This document shows, piece after piece, positions 19,479-28,789 of a DNA stretch of 64,000 nucleotides. Made by a program: the position numbers and the translations under genes. Numbering within the stretch: position 1 is the first letter of the stretch; each line of letters starts with the position of its first letter. The notes under the pieces are model-generated. The model was not told where the DNA came from and did no database searches. It saw nothing but the letters and a program-made list of their open reading frames with translations. This DNA is from Paracoccus versutus. Its GTDB lineage: Bacteria > Pseudomonadota > Alphaproteobacteria > Rhodobacterales > Rhodobacteraceae. The DNA is taken from positions 1-64,000 of the forward strand of contig NZ_JRKO01000017.1 of NCBI RefSeq assembly GCF_000763885.1, read 5' to 3'.

Positions 19479-21359
19479 ATGCCAGGAATGGTCACGCCCA
19501 CGAACGACCGGCACGCCGAACTGACCCGCTCGGGGCTGAACCTGATCCAGCAGGCGATCTCGATCTTTGACGCCGATCTGCGGCTGGCGGTCTGCAACCG
19601 CCCCTATCAGGCGATGTTCGGCCTGCCGGACGAGCTGACCCGCACCGGCGCCACCTTCCAGGATACGATCCGCTACCTGGTCCACCGCGGCGAATACGGC
19701 CCCCAGGACGACCCCGAGGCCGCGATTCGCGAGCGCGTCGACCAGGCGCGCACCTTCCAGCCGCATTACATGGAACGAAAGCGCGCCGACGGCCGCTGGA
19801 TCTCGGTCGAGGGGGCGCCGCTCAGCCAGGGCGGCTGGATCGCGGTCTATACCGACATCACCCATATCAAGCGGCAAGAGGCGCTGCTGCGCGCCCGGTC
19901 CGAGGAACTCTCGGAGCTGGTGCTGGAGAATGCCGAGCGGCTGTCGGCCGCGAACCGCGCCCTGGCCGCGACCAATGCCGCGCTGGAGGAAGCCAAGCGC
20001 ATCCTGACCGAATCCGAGGCCCGCACCCGCCACGTCACCGCCATGGTCCCGGCCCATATCGCGCATATGGACCGCGACTATCGCTATACCTTCTCGAACA
20101 ACCAGATCTCGATGGTGTTTCCCGGCGCGAATCGCTCGATCATCGGCTGCCAATGCGAAACCGTGCTGGGCGACGAGACCTTCGCCCGCATCCGCCCGCA
20201 CCTGGACCGCGCCATCGCCGGCCAGCCGCAGGTGTTCGAGATCACGCACCCGCCCTCGGGGCGGCGGATCCGCATCGCGCTGACCCCGGACCAGAACGGG
20301 CGCGGCGTCTATATCCTGTCCACCGACGTCACCGCCGAGGTGCAGGCGCGCGAGGCGCTGACCCATGCCGCCAAGCGCGCGGTGGCGGCGCAGATGACCT
20401 CGGGGCTGGCGCATGACTTCGGCAACCTGCTGACCATCATCCTGGGCCTTCAGGGCCGGCTGGCCCGCGCCGGACTGCCGCCCGAACAGGCCGAGGACGT
20501 GCAGGCCACGCTGGCCGCCGCCCGGCGCGGGGTGCGGCTGCTCGACGGCATCTCGGCGCTGACCGGCCGGCGCGAACACCAGCCGCAGCCGGTCGGGCTG
20601 CGCGCCATGCTGGACGACCTGGCGGCGATGACCCGGCCGACGCTGGGCGCGGGCGTCACGCTGGACACCCGCATCGGCGATCTGCCGGCGCGGGTGATGC
20701 TGGACCCCGGCGTGCTTCAGGACGTGCTGCTCAACCTGATCCTGAACGCGCGCGACGCCATGCGGGGCCGCGGGCGCATCGGCGTCACCGTCCGGCCCGC
20801 CGGCCGCTGGCTGGAGATCGCGGTCGCCGATACCGGCCCCGGCTTTTCCGACGAGGCGCTGGCGCGCGCGACCGAGCCCTTCTTCACCACCAAGGGCAGC
20901 CAGGGCACCGGCCTTGGCCTGTCGATGGTCTATGACCAGATCAAGCTGGCGGGCGGCACCCTGCGGCTGGGCAATGCCGAGGGTGGCGGCGCGCAAGTGA
21001 CCATCCGCCTGCCGCTGCGCGCCGCCCGCCCGCAACTGGTGCTGCTGGTCGAGGATGACGACGCCATCCGCGCCCATATCCGCGAGATGCTGACCGCCCA
21101 GGGCCATTCGGTGATCGAGGCCGGCTCGCTGGCCGAGGCGCGCGGGTTGACCGACCTGGCCGGGCTGACCATGATCCTCTCCGACCTGCAACTGGGCGAC
21201 GGTTCGGGGGCGGATCTGCGGGGCCGCGGCCTGCCGCTGGTGCTGATGACGGCGCTGCCGCCGGGCGATCCGCGCAGATCGGGGCTTGACTGCCCGGTCC
21301 TGACCAAGCCCTTTGGCGACACCGAACTGGCCGTGGCCATGGCAGAGACAGATGACTGA
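19479..21359 (+). CDS. Hybrid sensor histidine kinase with two PAS domains and a receiver
   Basis: 626 residues from ATG 19479; another ATG lies at 19488 with a slightly better AGGA. Domains: PAS (about 20-130), a coiled coil (about 130-185), a second PAS (about 185-290), a HisKA box with H312 in LAHDFGN, an ATPase domain with LILNARDAM and GTGLGLSMVYDQ, and a C-terminal receiver whose likely phosphoacceptor is D569 (ILSDLQLGD). No membrane segment is visible, so it is a cytosolic sensor. It is divergent from the acyl-CoA ligase/ABC cluster and overlaps the response-regulator gene by 8 bp. Confidence 0.92.
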   Translation: MPGMVTPTNDRHAELTRSGLNLIQQAISIFDADLRLAVCNRPYQAMFGLPDELTRTGATFQDTIRYLVHRGEYGPQDDPEAAIRERVDQARTFQPHYMERKRADGRWISVEGAPLSQGGWIAVYTDITHIKRQEALLRARSEELSELVLENAERLSAANRALAATNAALEEAKRILTESEARTRHVTAMVPAHIAHMDRDYRYTFSNNQISMVFPGANRSIIGCQCETVLGDETFARIRPHLDRAIAGQPQVFEITHPPSGRRIRIALTPDQNGRGVYILSTDVTAEVQAREALTHAAKRAVAAQMTSGLAHDFGNLLTIILGLQGRLARAGLPPEQAEDVQATLAAARRGVRLLDGISALTGRREHQPQPVGLRAMLDDLAAMTRPTLGAGVTLDTRIGDLPARVMLDPGVLQDVLLNLILNARDAMRGRGRIGVTVRPAGRWLEIAVADTGPGFSDEALARATEPFFTTKGSQGTGLGLSMVYDQIKLAGGTLRLGNAEGGGAQVTIRLPLRAARPQLVLLVEDDDAIRAHIREMLTAQGHSVIEAGSLAEARGLTDLAGLTMILSDLQLGDGSGADLRGRGLPLVLMTALPPGDPRRSGLDCPVLTKPFGDTELAVAMAETDD

Positions 21360-22053
21360 CGCCCCCCTGATCGCCATTCTCGACGACGAGCCCGAAATCC
21401 GCCGCCTGCTGTCCTCGGCGCTGGAGGAGGCGGGCTTTCGCACCATAGGCTTCGCCCGCGCCACCGAGTTCGAGGCGGCGCTGCGCCGCATCCAGCCCGA
21501 TGCCTGCCTGATCGACCTGGGCCTGCCCGACCGCGACGGGCTGGCGCTGGTCCACCGGCTGGCCAGCGAATCCGGCGCGGCGATCATCATCATCTCGGGC
21601 CGGGCGCAGGTGCAGGACCGCGTGACCGGGCTGGAGCTTGGCGCCGACGACTACATCATCAAGCCCTTCGAGCCGGCCGAGGTCGTGGCCCGCATCCGCG
21701 CCCGGCTGCGCAAGCCCCAGCGCGAAACCGGGCCCGGCCGCCAGCAGGTCCGCTTTGCCGGCTGGTCGGCCGATTTCGACCGCTACACGCTCATCTCGCC
21801 CGAAGGCGCCGAGACCCCGATCAGCCATGCCGAGGCCGAGGTCTTGCGCCTGTTCCTGGACAACCCGCGCCGGCTGATCTCGCGCGCGCAGATGCTGGAA
21901 ACGCTGGGCGGCACGGCGGGGGAAAGCTTCGACCGGGCGATGGACGTGCGCATCTCGCGCCTGCGCACCAAGCTGGGCGAGGATCCCAAGAACCCGCGCC
22001 TGATCAAGACGATCTACGGCGCGGGCTATATCTTTCTGGCCGAACTGGGCTAG
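21352..22053 (+). CDS. OmpR-family response regulator
   Basis: 233 residues from ATG 21352. The receiver has the acidic pair D11-D12, phosphoacceptor D55 (LIDLGLPD) and the K in YIIKPFEP. A winged-helix DNA-binding domain follows (about 130-230), with the terminal KTIYGAGYIF hairpin. It overlaps the hybrid kinase by 8 bp and is presumably its output. The divergent transporter-ligase cluster is the natural candidate target. Confidence 0.94.
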   Translation: MTDAPLIAILDDEPEIRRLLSSALEEAGFRTIGFARATEFEAALRRIQPDACLIDLGLPDRDGLALVHRLASESGAAIIIISGRAQVQDRVTGLELGADDYIIKPFEPAEVVARIRARLRKPQRETGPGRQQVRFAGWSADFDRYTLISPEGAETPISHAEAEVLRLFLDNPRRLISRAQMLETLGGTAGESFDRAMDVRISRLRTKLGEDPKNPRLIKTIYGAGYIFLAELG

Positions 22054-22080
22054 ATTGCCCCCGATCTGCCGGAGAACGCC

Positions 22081-22515
22081 ATGCCCACCGTCTATGTCCT
22101 GAACGGCCCGAACCTGAACCTCCTGGGCCAGCGCCAGCCCGAGATCTATGGCAGCACCACGCTGGCCGACGTGGAACGCGACTGCCGGGCGCTGGGTGCC
22201 GAGCTTGGTCTGGAGATCGCCTTCCACCAGTCGAACCACGAGGGCGCGATCATCGACCTGATCCACGAGGCGCGGCGATCGGCCCAGGCCATCGTCATCA
22301 ACCCGGCGGCCTTCACCCACACCTCGGTCGCGATCCTGGATGCGCTGAACACCTTCGACGGTCCGGTGATCGAGGTGCATATCTCGAACGTCCACAAGCG
22401 CGAGAGCTTCCGGCACCATTCCTATGTCAGCCTGCGCGCCGAGGGCGTGATCGCCGGCCTGGGCATCCACGGCTACCTGCTGGCGCTGCGCCATGTGGCG
22501 AAGCTGGTGGGGTAA
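22081..22515 (+). CDS. aroQ: 3-Dehydroquinate dehydratase, type II
   Basis: 144 residues, the standard length. The signature [18 protein letters not shown] holds the flexible-loop R18 and catalytic Y23, and H100 sits in [13 protein letters not shown]. The dodecameric enzyme makes 3-dehydroshikimate in the shikimate pathway. A GGAG site lies 5-10 bp before the ATG. It follows the response regulator by 27 bp but has no functional link to it. Confidence 0.96.
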   Translation: MPTVYVLNGPNLNLLGQRQPEIYGSTTLADVERDCRALGAELGLEIAFHQSNHEGAIIDLIHEARRSAQAIVINPAAFTHTSVAILDALNTFDGPVIEVHISNVHKRESFRHHSYVSLRAEGVIAGLGIHGYLLALRHVAKLVG

Positions 22516-22675
22516 GGCTGCGGCGGTGGTTTGAGCCCGAAGCGGACGGCCGAACCGTAGCCGCACTACCTAGACGCACGTTCAACCTCCTGGAATTCAA
22601 AGCATTGTTTGCGACTCACGAGGAAAACGCAGCAATCTGTATCGTGAACCCATTCAGAACATTTGAGGCGTGAAT

Positions 22676-23440
22676 ATGTATCACCCGCTGACCCGGAAGC
22701 ACTTGTACAGCGCAACGAGGGTTTCTATGTATTTTGACGAATACGGTAACGAGAAGTCTGCTTCCGGTACGGCATTTTTCCTAAGGACAAGCGCCGGAAA
22801 GTTGTATCTTGTATCAAACAGGCATGTCTTCGATGCAAGCTACAGTGACCCCCGCAAGAAAAATTGGGCTTTGAGAAAGGTAGTCGCTGCGGGATATTGT
22901 GACGGAAATCTGCTGCCGTTTGATTTTTCCTTTAGCCCACCACAGATTCTGTTTCCAAAAAATGAGAAGGAAGATGTTGCCGCGGTTGATCTGAGCAATG
23001 TCAGAATTGACGGAGCGTTGCCAGGCAGCGTGGTACCGATTGAGGAAAGCTACTTAGCGGCAGACGCCGACTTTTCCGAGGTAGATATCTCCGACATTGT
23101 GGCTTTCCCAGTGTATCATGGAGCGTCTAATCAGCCGGTAATGCGAACCGGGTGGGTGGCAAGTGATCCATCGCAGAATTTTATCGGGCATGGTCTCAGC
23201 GGCGACGCAAGGCGCATTGCAATTGAGGGATTCTCATGGGGCGGCTATTCTGGCTCACCTGTTTTTACTTTAGATAGAGGACTTCAGTCTGGCGCCGGCA
23301 TTACTTACGGCGGCGGATTTCGAGGAAGTAAAATGATTGGCGTGAATGCTGGCCACATAAAGGTTGCGGATGGGTCGGGCGCACATGCTGGACTATCGTA
23401 TCTTATTAAAAGCAGTGTTTTAATTGAGTTGCTTTCTTAA
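22676..23440 (+). CDS. Trypsin-like serine peptidase, probably horizontally acquired
   Basis: 254 residues from ATG 22676, seven bases after GAGG; GTG 22670 is too near that site. A chymotrypsin-fold triad is visible: H50 (SNRHVFD), D100 (EKEDVAAVD) and S192 in GYSGSPVF. There is no signal peptide, so it may act in the cytosol. Base use is unlike the neighbours: hand counts give 30 of 60 G+C in 22741-22800 and 23 of 60 in 22921-22980, against strongly GC-rich flanks. No integrase or partner gene adjoins it. Its role is unknown; a defence or regulatory protease is only a guess. Confidence 0.8.
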   Translation: MYHPLTRKHLYSATRVSMYFDEYGNEKSASGTAFFLRTSAGKLYLVSNRHVFDASYSDPRKKNWALRKVVAAGYCDGNLLPFDFSFSPPQILFPKNEKEDVAAVDLSNVRIDGALPGSVVPIEESYLAADADFSEVDISDIVAFPVYHGASNQPVMRTGWVASDPSQNFIGHGLSGDARRIAIEGFSWGGYSGSPVFTLDRGLQSGAGITYGGGFRGSKMIGVNAGHIKVADGSGAHAGLSYLIKSSVLIELLS

Positions 23441-23533
23441 ATGCCAACGTGAGGTCTTTGCTGATAGATTTCTCCTGCTCATGCAGGCTGCGAATGACCG
23501 CTCCGGTCCCGCAAAGCGGACTAGCCACCCCCC

Positions 23534-24136
23534 TCAAAACACCCCGCGCCGCGCCAGATCCTCGCCCAGCGCCTCGGCGCTGGTAAAGCGGATCGCGTCG
23601 ATGCCCAGCGCGCGGGCGCCCTCGACATTGGCCGGGCTGTCGTCGATGAAGATGCAGTCCTCGGGGCGCAGCCCGTTGCGGTCCATCAGCAGCCGGAAGA
23701 TCGCGGGCTCGGGCTTCAGCGCGCCGACCTGGCCTGAGACCAGGATGTCGGCGAACAGCCCGCCCAGCCGGGGATGCAGTTCCAGCGCATGGGGCCAGGT
23801 CTCGGCCGACCAGTTGGTCAGCGCATAAAGCGGCACCCCGCGCGCCAGCAGCGCCTCGGCAATCGCCCAGCTGCCCGGCACGGTCTTTTCGATGGTGACG
23901 GGGAAAGCCGCCAGATAGCCGGCCAGGTGGCGCGCCTCGTCGCCATGGGCGGCGCGGGCGGCGGCAAGCCCCTCGGCAAAGCTGCGCCCGCCGTCCTGCA
24001 TCCGGTTCCAGCCGGGAAAGTCGATGCGGGCCATCCAGGCCTCGGCCTCGGCCCGGCTGGTGAACACATCCGCAAAGGCCAGCGCCGGATCCCAGTCGAT
24101 CAGCACCCCGCCCAGGTCGAAGATCACGCTTTTCAT
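23534..24136 (-). CDS. HAD-superfamily hydrolase
   Basis: 200 residues from ATG 24136 with GGAAGG just upstream; the frame is open beyond but lacks a site. HAD motifs: I, VIFDLGGVLIDWD; II, ALTNWSAE; III, the K in GALKPEPAIF; IV, IFIDDSPANVEGA. Motif I has G where phosphatases have the second Asp (DLGGV), as in the haloacid dehalogenase/epoxide hydrolase-like subgroup. The substrate is unknown. Confidence 0.88.
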   Translation of the reverse strand: MKSVIFDLGGVLIDWDPALAFADVFTSRAEAEAWMARIDFPGWNRMQDGGRSFAEGLAAARAAHGDEARHLAGYLAAFPVTIEKTVPGSWAIAEALLARGVPLYALTNWSAETWPHALELHPRLGGLFADILVSGQVGALKPEPAIFRLLMDRNGLRPEDCIFIDDSPANVEGARALGIDAIRFTSAEALGEDLARRGVF

Positions 24137-24322
24137 CGCATCCTTCCGCATTTCGCCGCGCCCAGATCGGCCGGAAATCCCGGCGCTGTAAAGCCCGAAA
24201 ACCGCGCCCCGTGCCCCGCCATGCAGCCGGCAAGGCCGACGGATCCGCGACAGCGAGGGGCCGGCCGCGCGCGGCCCTTGCAATACGGGGCGCCGGGGCC
24301 TAGTGTCGCGCGGAAGACTCAT

Positions 24323-24413
24323 ACACTTGGGGAGCCCCGCACGGGGCTGAGAGGTGCCGGGCACCGACCCATCGAACCTGATCCGGGTCATGCCGGCGTA
24401 GGGAAGGGTAGAG
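24323..24413 (+). promoter_or_regulatory. TPP riboswitch (THI element)
   Basis: The conserved parts are all present and in order: ACTTGGGGAGCC near the P1/P2 start, GGGGCTGAGAGG in the pyrimidine-sensing helix, and GACCC...AACCTGATCCGGGTCATGCCGGCGTAGGGAAG in two contiguous blocks (roughly 24366-24408) for the pyrophosphate helix. It precedes the thiamin operon by about 75 bp and should lower its expression when TPP is plentiful. Nothing else is recognisable in 24137-24488. Confidence 0.95.
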
Positions 24414-24488
24414 TGACGCGGCCCGCAATCCCAAGCCGCCACCCATCCGCCCAGCGTCCGCGTGCCCGGCCGAAACGAAAGGCGGGCC

Positions 24489-25316
24489 ATGTCGGGATTG
24501 CAGCCCCATCCCATCGCACTGACCATCGCCGGCTCGGACAGCGGCGGCGGTGCCGGAATCCAGGCCGATCTGAAAAGCTTTTCGGCGCTGGGCGTCTATG
24601 GCGCCTCGGTCATCACCGCGATCACCGCGCAGAACACCCGCACCGTCGCCGCGGTCGAACCCGTCAGCCCTGCCATGATCGCCGCCCAGATCGACGCGGT
24701 CTTCGGCGACCTGGACGTGCGCGCGGTCAAGATCGGCATGGTCGGCGGCGTGGATGCGATCACGGTCGTCGCCGGCCGGCTGGCGGCGCTGCTGGCGGAC
24801 AACCCGGTCCCGGTGGTGCTGGACCCGGTGATGGTGGCCAAATCCGGCGACGCGCTTTTGCCGGACGAGGCCGTCTCGGCGCTGCGCGAGCAGCTGATCC
24901 CGCTGGCGACCGTGCTGACCCCGAACCTGCCCGAGGCCGCGCGCCTGCTGGACCTTGCCCCCGCCGCGACCCCCGAGGAGATGCGCCAGCAGGGCGAGGC
25001 GCTGCGCGCCCTGGGCGCCGCCAACGTGCTGATGAAGGGCGGCCATGCCACCGAGGACAGCTGCACCGACCTGCTGATCGGTCCCGAGCCGCTGGTCCTG
25101 ACCGCGCCGCGGCAGCAGACGCCCAACACCCATGGCACCGGCTGTTCGCTTTCCTCGGCCATCGGGGCCGGGCTGGCGCAGGGCATGACGGTGGCGCAGG
25201 CCGTGACCCGCACCCATGGCTGGCTGCAGGCCGCCATCGCCCGCGCCGACGAATTGTCGGTCGGGCTGGGCCACGGCCCGGTGCATCATTTCCACGCGCT
25301 CTGGGGGCAGGCATGA
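24489..25316 (+). CDS. thiD: Hydroxymethylpyrimidine (phosphate) kinase
   Basis: 275 residues from ATG 24489 (AAAGGCGGG upstream). It phosphorylates HMP and HMP-P to HMP-PP. Family motifs: ALTIAGSDSGGGAGIQADLK, DPVMVAKSGD and the ATP/anion-hole segment NTHGTGCSLSSAI. It is the first gene after the TPP riboswitch, and its stop overlaps the thiO start (ATGA). Confidence 0.96.
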   Translation: MSGLQPHPIALTIAGSDSGGGAGIQADLKSFSALGVYGASVITAITAQNTRTVAAVEPVSPAMIAAQIDAVFGDLDVRAVKIGMVGGVDAITVVAGRLAALLADNPVPVVLDPVMVAKSGDALLPDEAVSALREQLIPLATVLTPNLPEAARLLDLAPAATPEEMRQQGEALRALGAANVLMKGGHATEDSCTDLLIGPEPLVLTAPRQQTPNTHGTGCSLSSAIGAGLAQGMTVAQAVTRTHGWLQAAIARADELSVGLGHGPVHHFHALWGQA

Positions 25317-26290
25317 ACCAGATCACCATCCTTGGCGCCGGGGTGATGGGGCTTTGCATCGCCACCGAACTGGCCCAGCGCGGCACCCTGCCGCGCATCA
25401 TCGACCCGGCCGGCAAGCCCGGATCGCAGGCTTGCAGCTGGCGCGCGGGCGGGATGCTCGCCCCTTATTGCGAGGCCGAAAGCGCCGAGCCGGTGGTGCT
25501 GCGCCTGGGCGTCGATGCCGCCGACTGGTGGCAGGCGAACGGGGCCGAGGTCATCCGCCGCGGCACGCTGGTACTGGCGCCCTCGCGCGACCGGGCGGAA
25601 CTCGACCGTTTCGCCCGGCTGACCGAGGCGCATCAGCCGGTGAGCGGCGACGAGATCGCGGCGCTGGAGCCGGAACTGTCCGGCCGCTTCCCGCGCGGGC
25701 TGCATTTCGCGACCGAGGCGCACCTGAACCCGCGCGCCGCCCTGCTGGCGCTGCGCGACCGGCTGGAGGAACGCGGCATCCAGATCGAGACCGAGGGGAC
25801 GCCCACCGGCCTTGTGGTGGACGCGCGCGGCTTGGCGGCCAAGGACGAACTGGCCGACCTGCGCGGCGTGCGCGGCGAAATGCTGGTGATCCGCTGCCCG
25901 GAAGTGACCCTGACCCGCACCATCCGCCTGCTGCATCCGCGCATCCCGCTGTACCTCGTGCCGCGCGGCGATGGCGTCTACATGATCGGCGCCACCATGC
26001 TGGAGACCGGCGGCAAGTATCGCGTCACCGCCCGTTCGGCGGTCGAGATGCTGTCGGCCGCCTATGCCCTGCATCCCGGCTTTGCCGAGGCCGAGATCCT
26101 GGAGCTTGGCTCGGATGCGCGCCCGGCCTTCCCGGACAACCTGCCCCGCCTGCGCCGGCGCGGCGGCACGCTTTACGCAAACGGCCTTTACCGCCACGGC
26201 TATCTTCTGGCCCCCGCCGTGGCCCGCATGGCCGCCGATTACCTTCTCGAGGGCCGGAAACCGGAGTTCATGGATGAAGATCACCCTTAA
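25313..26290 (+). CDS. thiO: Glycine oxidase ThiO
   Basis: 325 residues, an FAD-dependent oxidase of the DAO family with the dinucleotide fold ITILGAGVMGLCIATEL at the N-terminus and the C-terminal NGLYRHGYLLAPAVARM segment. It turns glycine into iminoacetate (dehydroglycine) for thiazole synthesis by ThiG in aerobes. Its start overlaps thiD and its end overlaps thiS by 17 bp. Confidence 0.94.
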   Translation: MNQITILGAGVMGLCIATELAQRGTLPRIIDPAGKPGSQACSWRAGGMLAPYCEAESAEPVVLRLGVDAADWWQANGAEVIRRGTLVLAPSRDRAELDRFARLTEAHQPVSGDEIAALEPELSGRFPRGLHFATEAHLNPRAALLALRDRLEERGIQIETEGTPTGLVVDARGLAAKDELADLRGVRGEMLVIRCPEVTLTRTIRLLHPRIPLYLVPRGDGVYMIGATMLETGGKYRVTARSAVEMLSAAYALHPGFAEAEILELGSDARPAFPDNLPRLRRRGGTLYANGLYRHGYLLAPAVARMAADYLLEGRKPEFMDEDHP

Positions 26291-26471
26291 CGGAGAGGCG
26301 CGCGACCTGAACGGCCCGTCCGTGCAGGACGCGCTGGCCGAGATCGGACTGGGCGCGGCCAAGGTGGCGACGGCGCTGAACGGCGCCTTCCTGCCCGCCG
26401 CCGCACGGGCGGAAACCACGCTGAAGGATGGCGACGCGCTGGAAGTCGTGGCGCCGATGCAGGGGGGCTGA
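26274..26471 (+). CDS. thiS: Sulfur carrier protein ThiS
   Basis: 65 residues, [12 protein letters not shown]..., ending in the Gly-Gly tail (APMQGG) that is adenylated by ThiF and converted to a thiocarboxylate. It starts inside the last codons of thiO. The ubiquitin-like fold and length match ThiS. Confidence 0.95.
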   Translation: MKITLNGEARDLNGPSVQDALAEIGLGAAKVATALNGAFLPAAARAETTLKDGDALEVVAPMQGG

Positions 26472-26472
26472 G

Positions 26473-27237
26473 ATGCCGGTCTTTTACGGAACCGCGGTCG
26501 AAAGCCCGCTGATGCTGGGGACGGCGCAATACCCCTCGCCCGCGATCATGGCGCAGGCGTTCCGCGCCTCCCGCGCCGGCATCGCCACCGTCAGCCTGCG
26601 GCGCGAAGGCGGCGCCGGCCAGGATTTCCACAACCTCATCAAGGATCTGGGCATCCCGGTCCTGCCCAATACCGCCGGCTGCCATTCGGTGCGCGAGGCG
26701 GTGACGACCGCGCAGATGGCGCGCGAGCTGTTCGAGACGCCCTGGATCAAGCTGGAGGTGATCCGCGACGACGACACGCTTTGCCCCGACGTGATCGCCC
26801 TGGTCGAGGCGGCGCGGGTGCTGTCCGACGACGGCTTCCAGGTCTTTCCCTATTGCACCGAGGATCTGTCGGTCTGCGGCCGGCTGCTGGACGCGGGCTG
26901 CCAGGTGCTGATGCCCTGGGGCGCGCCCATCGGCTCGGGCCGGGGGCTGAACAACCCCTACGGCTTGCGCAGCCTGCGGGCGCATTTCCCGGACGTGCCG
27001 CTGGTGGTCGATGCCGGCATCGGCCTGCCCAGCCACGCCGCCCAGGCGATGGAGCTGGGCTATGACGCCGTGCTGCTGAACACCGCCGTCGCCAAGGCCG
27101 GCGATCCGGTGGCCATGGCCCGCGCCATGGCGCTGGCGATCGAGGCGGGCCAGCTGGCCCATGCCGCCGGCGCGATCGAGGCGCGGGACATGGCCGCGCC
27201 CTCGACCCCGCTCTTCGGAATGGCGGTGCTGGGATGA
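26473..27237 (+). CDS. thiG: Thiazole synthase
   Basis: 254 residues from ATG 26473, one base after the thiS stop. It is a TIM barrel that joins DXP, dehydroglycine and the ThiS thiocarboxylate into thiazole phosphate; the Schiff-base lysine is K93 in WIKLEVI. The phosphate-binding stretches [10 protein letters not shown] and DAGIG are present. Confidence 0.96.
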   Translation: MPVFYGTAVESPLMLGTAQYPSPAIMAQAFRASRAGIATVSLRREGGAGQDFHNLIKDLGIPVLPNTAGCHSVREAVTTAQMARELFETPWIKLEVIRDDDTLCPDVIALVEAARVLSDDGFQVFPYCTEDLSVCGRLLDAGCQVLMPWGAPIGSGRGLNNPYGLRSLRAHFPDVPLVVDAGIGLPSHAAQAMELGYDAVLLNTAVAKAGDPVAMARAMALAIEAGQLAHAAGAIEARDMAAPSTPLFGMAVLG

Positions 27238-27830
27238 AACTGCCGCGCTTCTATCCGATCTTCGACAACAGCGACTGGCTGCGCCGCGCCCTGCCCTTGG
27301 GCGTGAAGCTGGTGCAGATCCGCATCAAGGACCAGCCGCCCGCCCGGCTGCTGGGCGAACTGGCGCTGTGCCAGGAGCTTTGCCGCGAACATGGCGCCAC
27401 GCTGGTCGTCAACGACCACTGGCAGGCCGCCATCGACCTGGGCTGCGACTTCATCCACCTGGGGCAAGAGGATCTGGACACGGCCGACATTCCCGCGATC
27501 CGCAAGGCGGGGCTGCGGCTGGGCCTCTCGACCCACGACCATGCCGAGCTGGACCGGGCGCTGGCGCTCAGGCCCGATTACGTCGCGCTGGGTCCGGTCT
27601 GGCCGACGATCCTGAAGAAGATGAAATGGGAACAGCAGGGGCTGGACCGGGTCCGCGAATGGCGCCGGCTGGTCGGCGCGACGCCCCTGGTCGCCATCGG
27701 CGGCGTGACCCCGGACCGCGCGCGCGAGGCTTTCGCCGCTGGCGCCGACGTGGCCTCGGCCGTGACCGACATCACGCTGAACCCCGACCCCGAGGGCCGC
27801 ATCCGCGAATGGCTACGGGTGACGGCATGA
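27234..27830 (+). CDS. thiE: Thiamine phosphate synthase
   Basis: 198 residues, a TIM barrel that couples HMP-PP and thiazole phosphate to thiamine phosphate. Seen are [27 protein letters not shown] with the conserved DH/HLGQED and ALGPVWPT, and [10 protein letters not shown] near the end. ATGA overlaps join it to thiG before and thiF after. Confidence 0.94.
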   Translation: MKLPRFYPIFDNSDWLRRALPLGVKLVQIRIKDQPPARLLGELALCQELCREHGATLVVNDHWQAAIDLGCDFIHLGQEDLDTADIPAIRKAGLRLGLSTHDHAELDRALALRPDYVALGPVWPTILKKMKWEQQGLDRVREWRRLVGATPLVAIGGVTPDRAREAFAAGADVASAVTDITLNPDPEGRIREWLRVTA

Positions 27831-28789
27831 ACCGCTATGCCCGCCAGATGGTCCTGCCCGAGGTCGGCGCCCAGGGGCAGGACCGCATCGGTGCCGCCCA
27901 TGCGCTGGTGGTCGGGGCGGGCGCGCTTGGCGTGCCGGTGCTGCAATACCTGGCAGGCAGCGGCATCGGCCGCATCACCCTGATCGACCCCGACACGGTC
28001 GAGGAATCGAACCTGCACCGCCAGCCGCTTTACCGCATGGCGGATCTGGGCCAGCCCAAGGTCCGCGCCGCGGCGCAGGCCCTGGCCGGGCTGAACCCCT
28101 CGGTCCGGGTCGAGACGCTGGAGGAGCGCCTGACCCCGCTGAACGCGCCCGCGCTGGTCGCGGCGGCGGATGTGGTGCTGGACTGCGCCGACAGCTATGC
28201 CGCCAGCTACACGCTGTCCGACGCCTGCCTGGCGGCGGGCAAGCCGCTGATCTCGGCCTCGGCGCTGGGGCTTGCGGGCTATGTCGGCGGCTTCTGCGGG
28301 CGCGCGCCCAGCCTGCGCGCGCTGTTCCCCGACCCACCCGACAGCGGCCAGACCTGCGCCACCGCCGGCGTGCTGGGCCCGGTAGTGGGCATGCTCGGCT
28401 GCATCCAGGCGCAGATGGCGCTGCGGCTGCTGCTGGGCTTGGCCCCTTCGCCCTTGGGCGAGTTTATCCGCTTCGACAATGGCCGCTTCACCCAGTTCCG
28501 CTTCGACGCCGCGCCCGAGGCGACTGGCCCGCGCTTCATCGCCCCCGAGGAAATCCGCCCGGCCGACCTGGTCATCGACCTGCGCCCCGAGGACGAGGCC
28601 CCGCGCAAGGCCACCCCGGACGCGCTGCGCCTGCCCGATTACGGCGCGACCGGCCCCCTGCCCGACCCCGGCGGCCGCGTGGTGCTGGCCTGCCGTTCCG
28701 GCCTGCGCTCCTGGCGCGCCGCCGACGCCCTTGCCCGCCGCTGGAGCGGCGAGATCACCCTTCTGGCCCTTGGAGACGACGACCGATGA
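27827..28789 (+). CDS. thiF: ThiF adenylyltransferase with C-terminal rhodanese-like domain
   Basis: 320 residues. The first 245 form a MoeB/ThiF E1-like domain: LVVGAGALGVPVLQYLAGSG nucleotide site, RITLIDPDTVEESNLHRQ, and D-C-A-D in VVLDCADSY. It adenylates the ThiS C-terminus. A short rhodanese-like tail follows (about 255-320), with a possible persulfide cysteine in LACRSGLRSWRAA, as in fused sulfur-donating E1 proteins. The usual pair of zinc CxxC motifs is not obvious; single Cys residues occur around 166-180. Confidence 0.92.
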   Translation: MNRYARQMVLPEVGAQGQDRIGAAHALVVGAGALGVPVLQYLAGSGIGRITLIDPDTVEESNLHRQPLYRMADLGQPKVRAAAQALAGLNPSVRVETLEERLTPLNAPALVAAADVVLDCADSYAASYTLSDACLAAGKPLISASALGLAGYVGGFCGRAPSLRALFPDPPDSGQTCATAGVLGPVVGMLGCIQAQMALRLLLGLAPSPLGEFIRFDNGRFTQFRFDAAPEATGPRFIAPEEIRPADLVIDLRPEDEAPRKATPDALRLPDYGATGPLPDPGGRVVLACRSGLRSWRAADALARRWSGEITLLALGDDDR

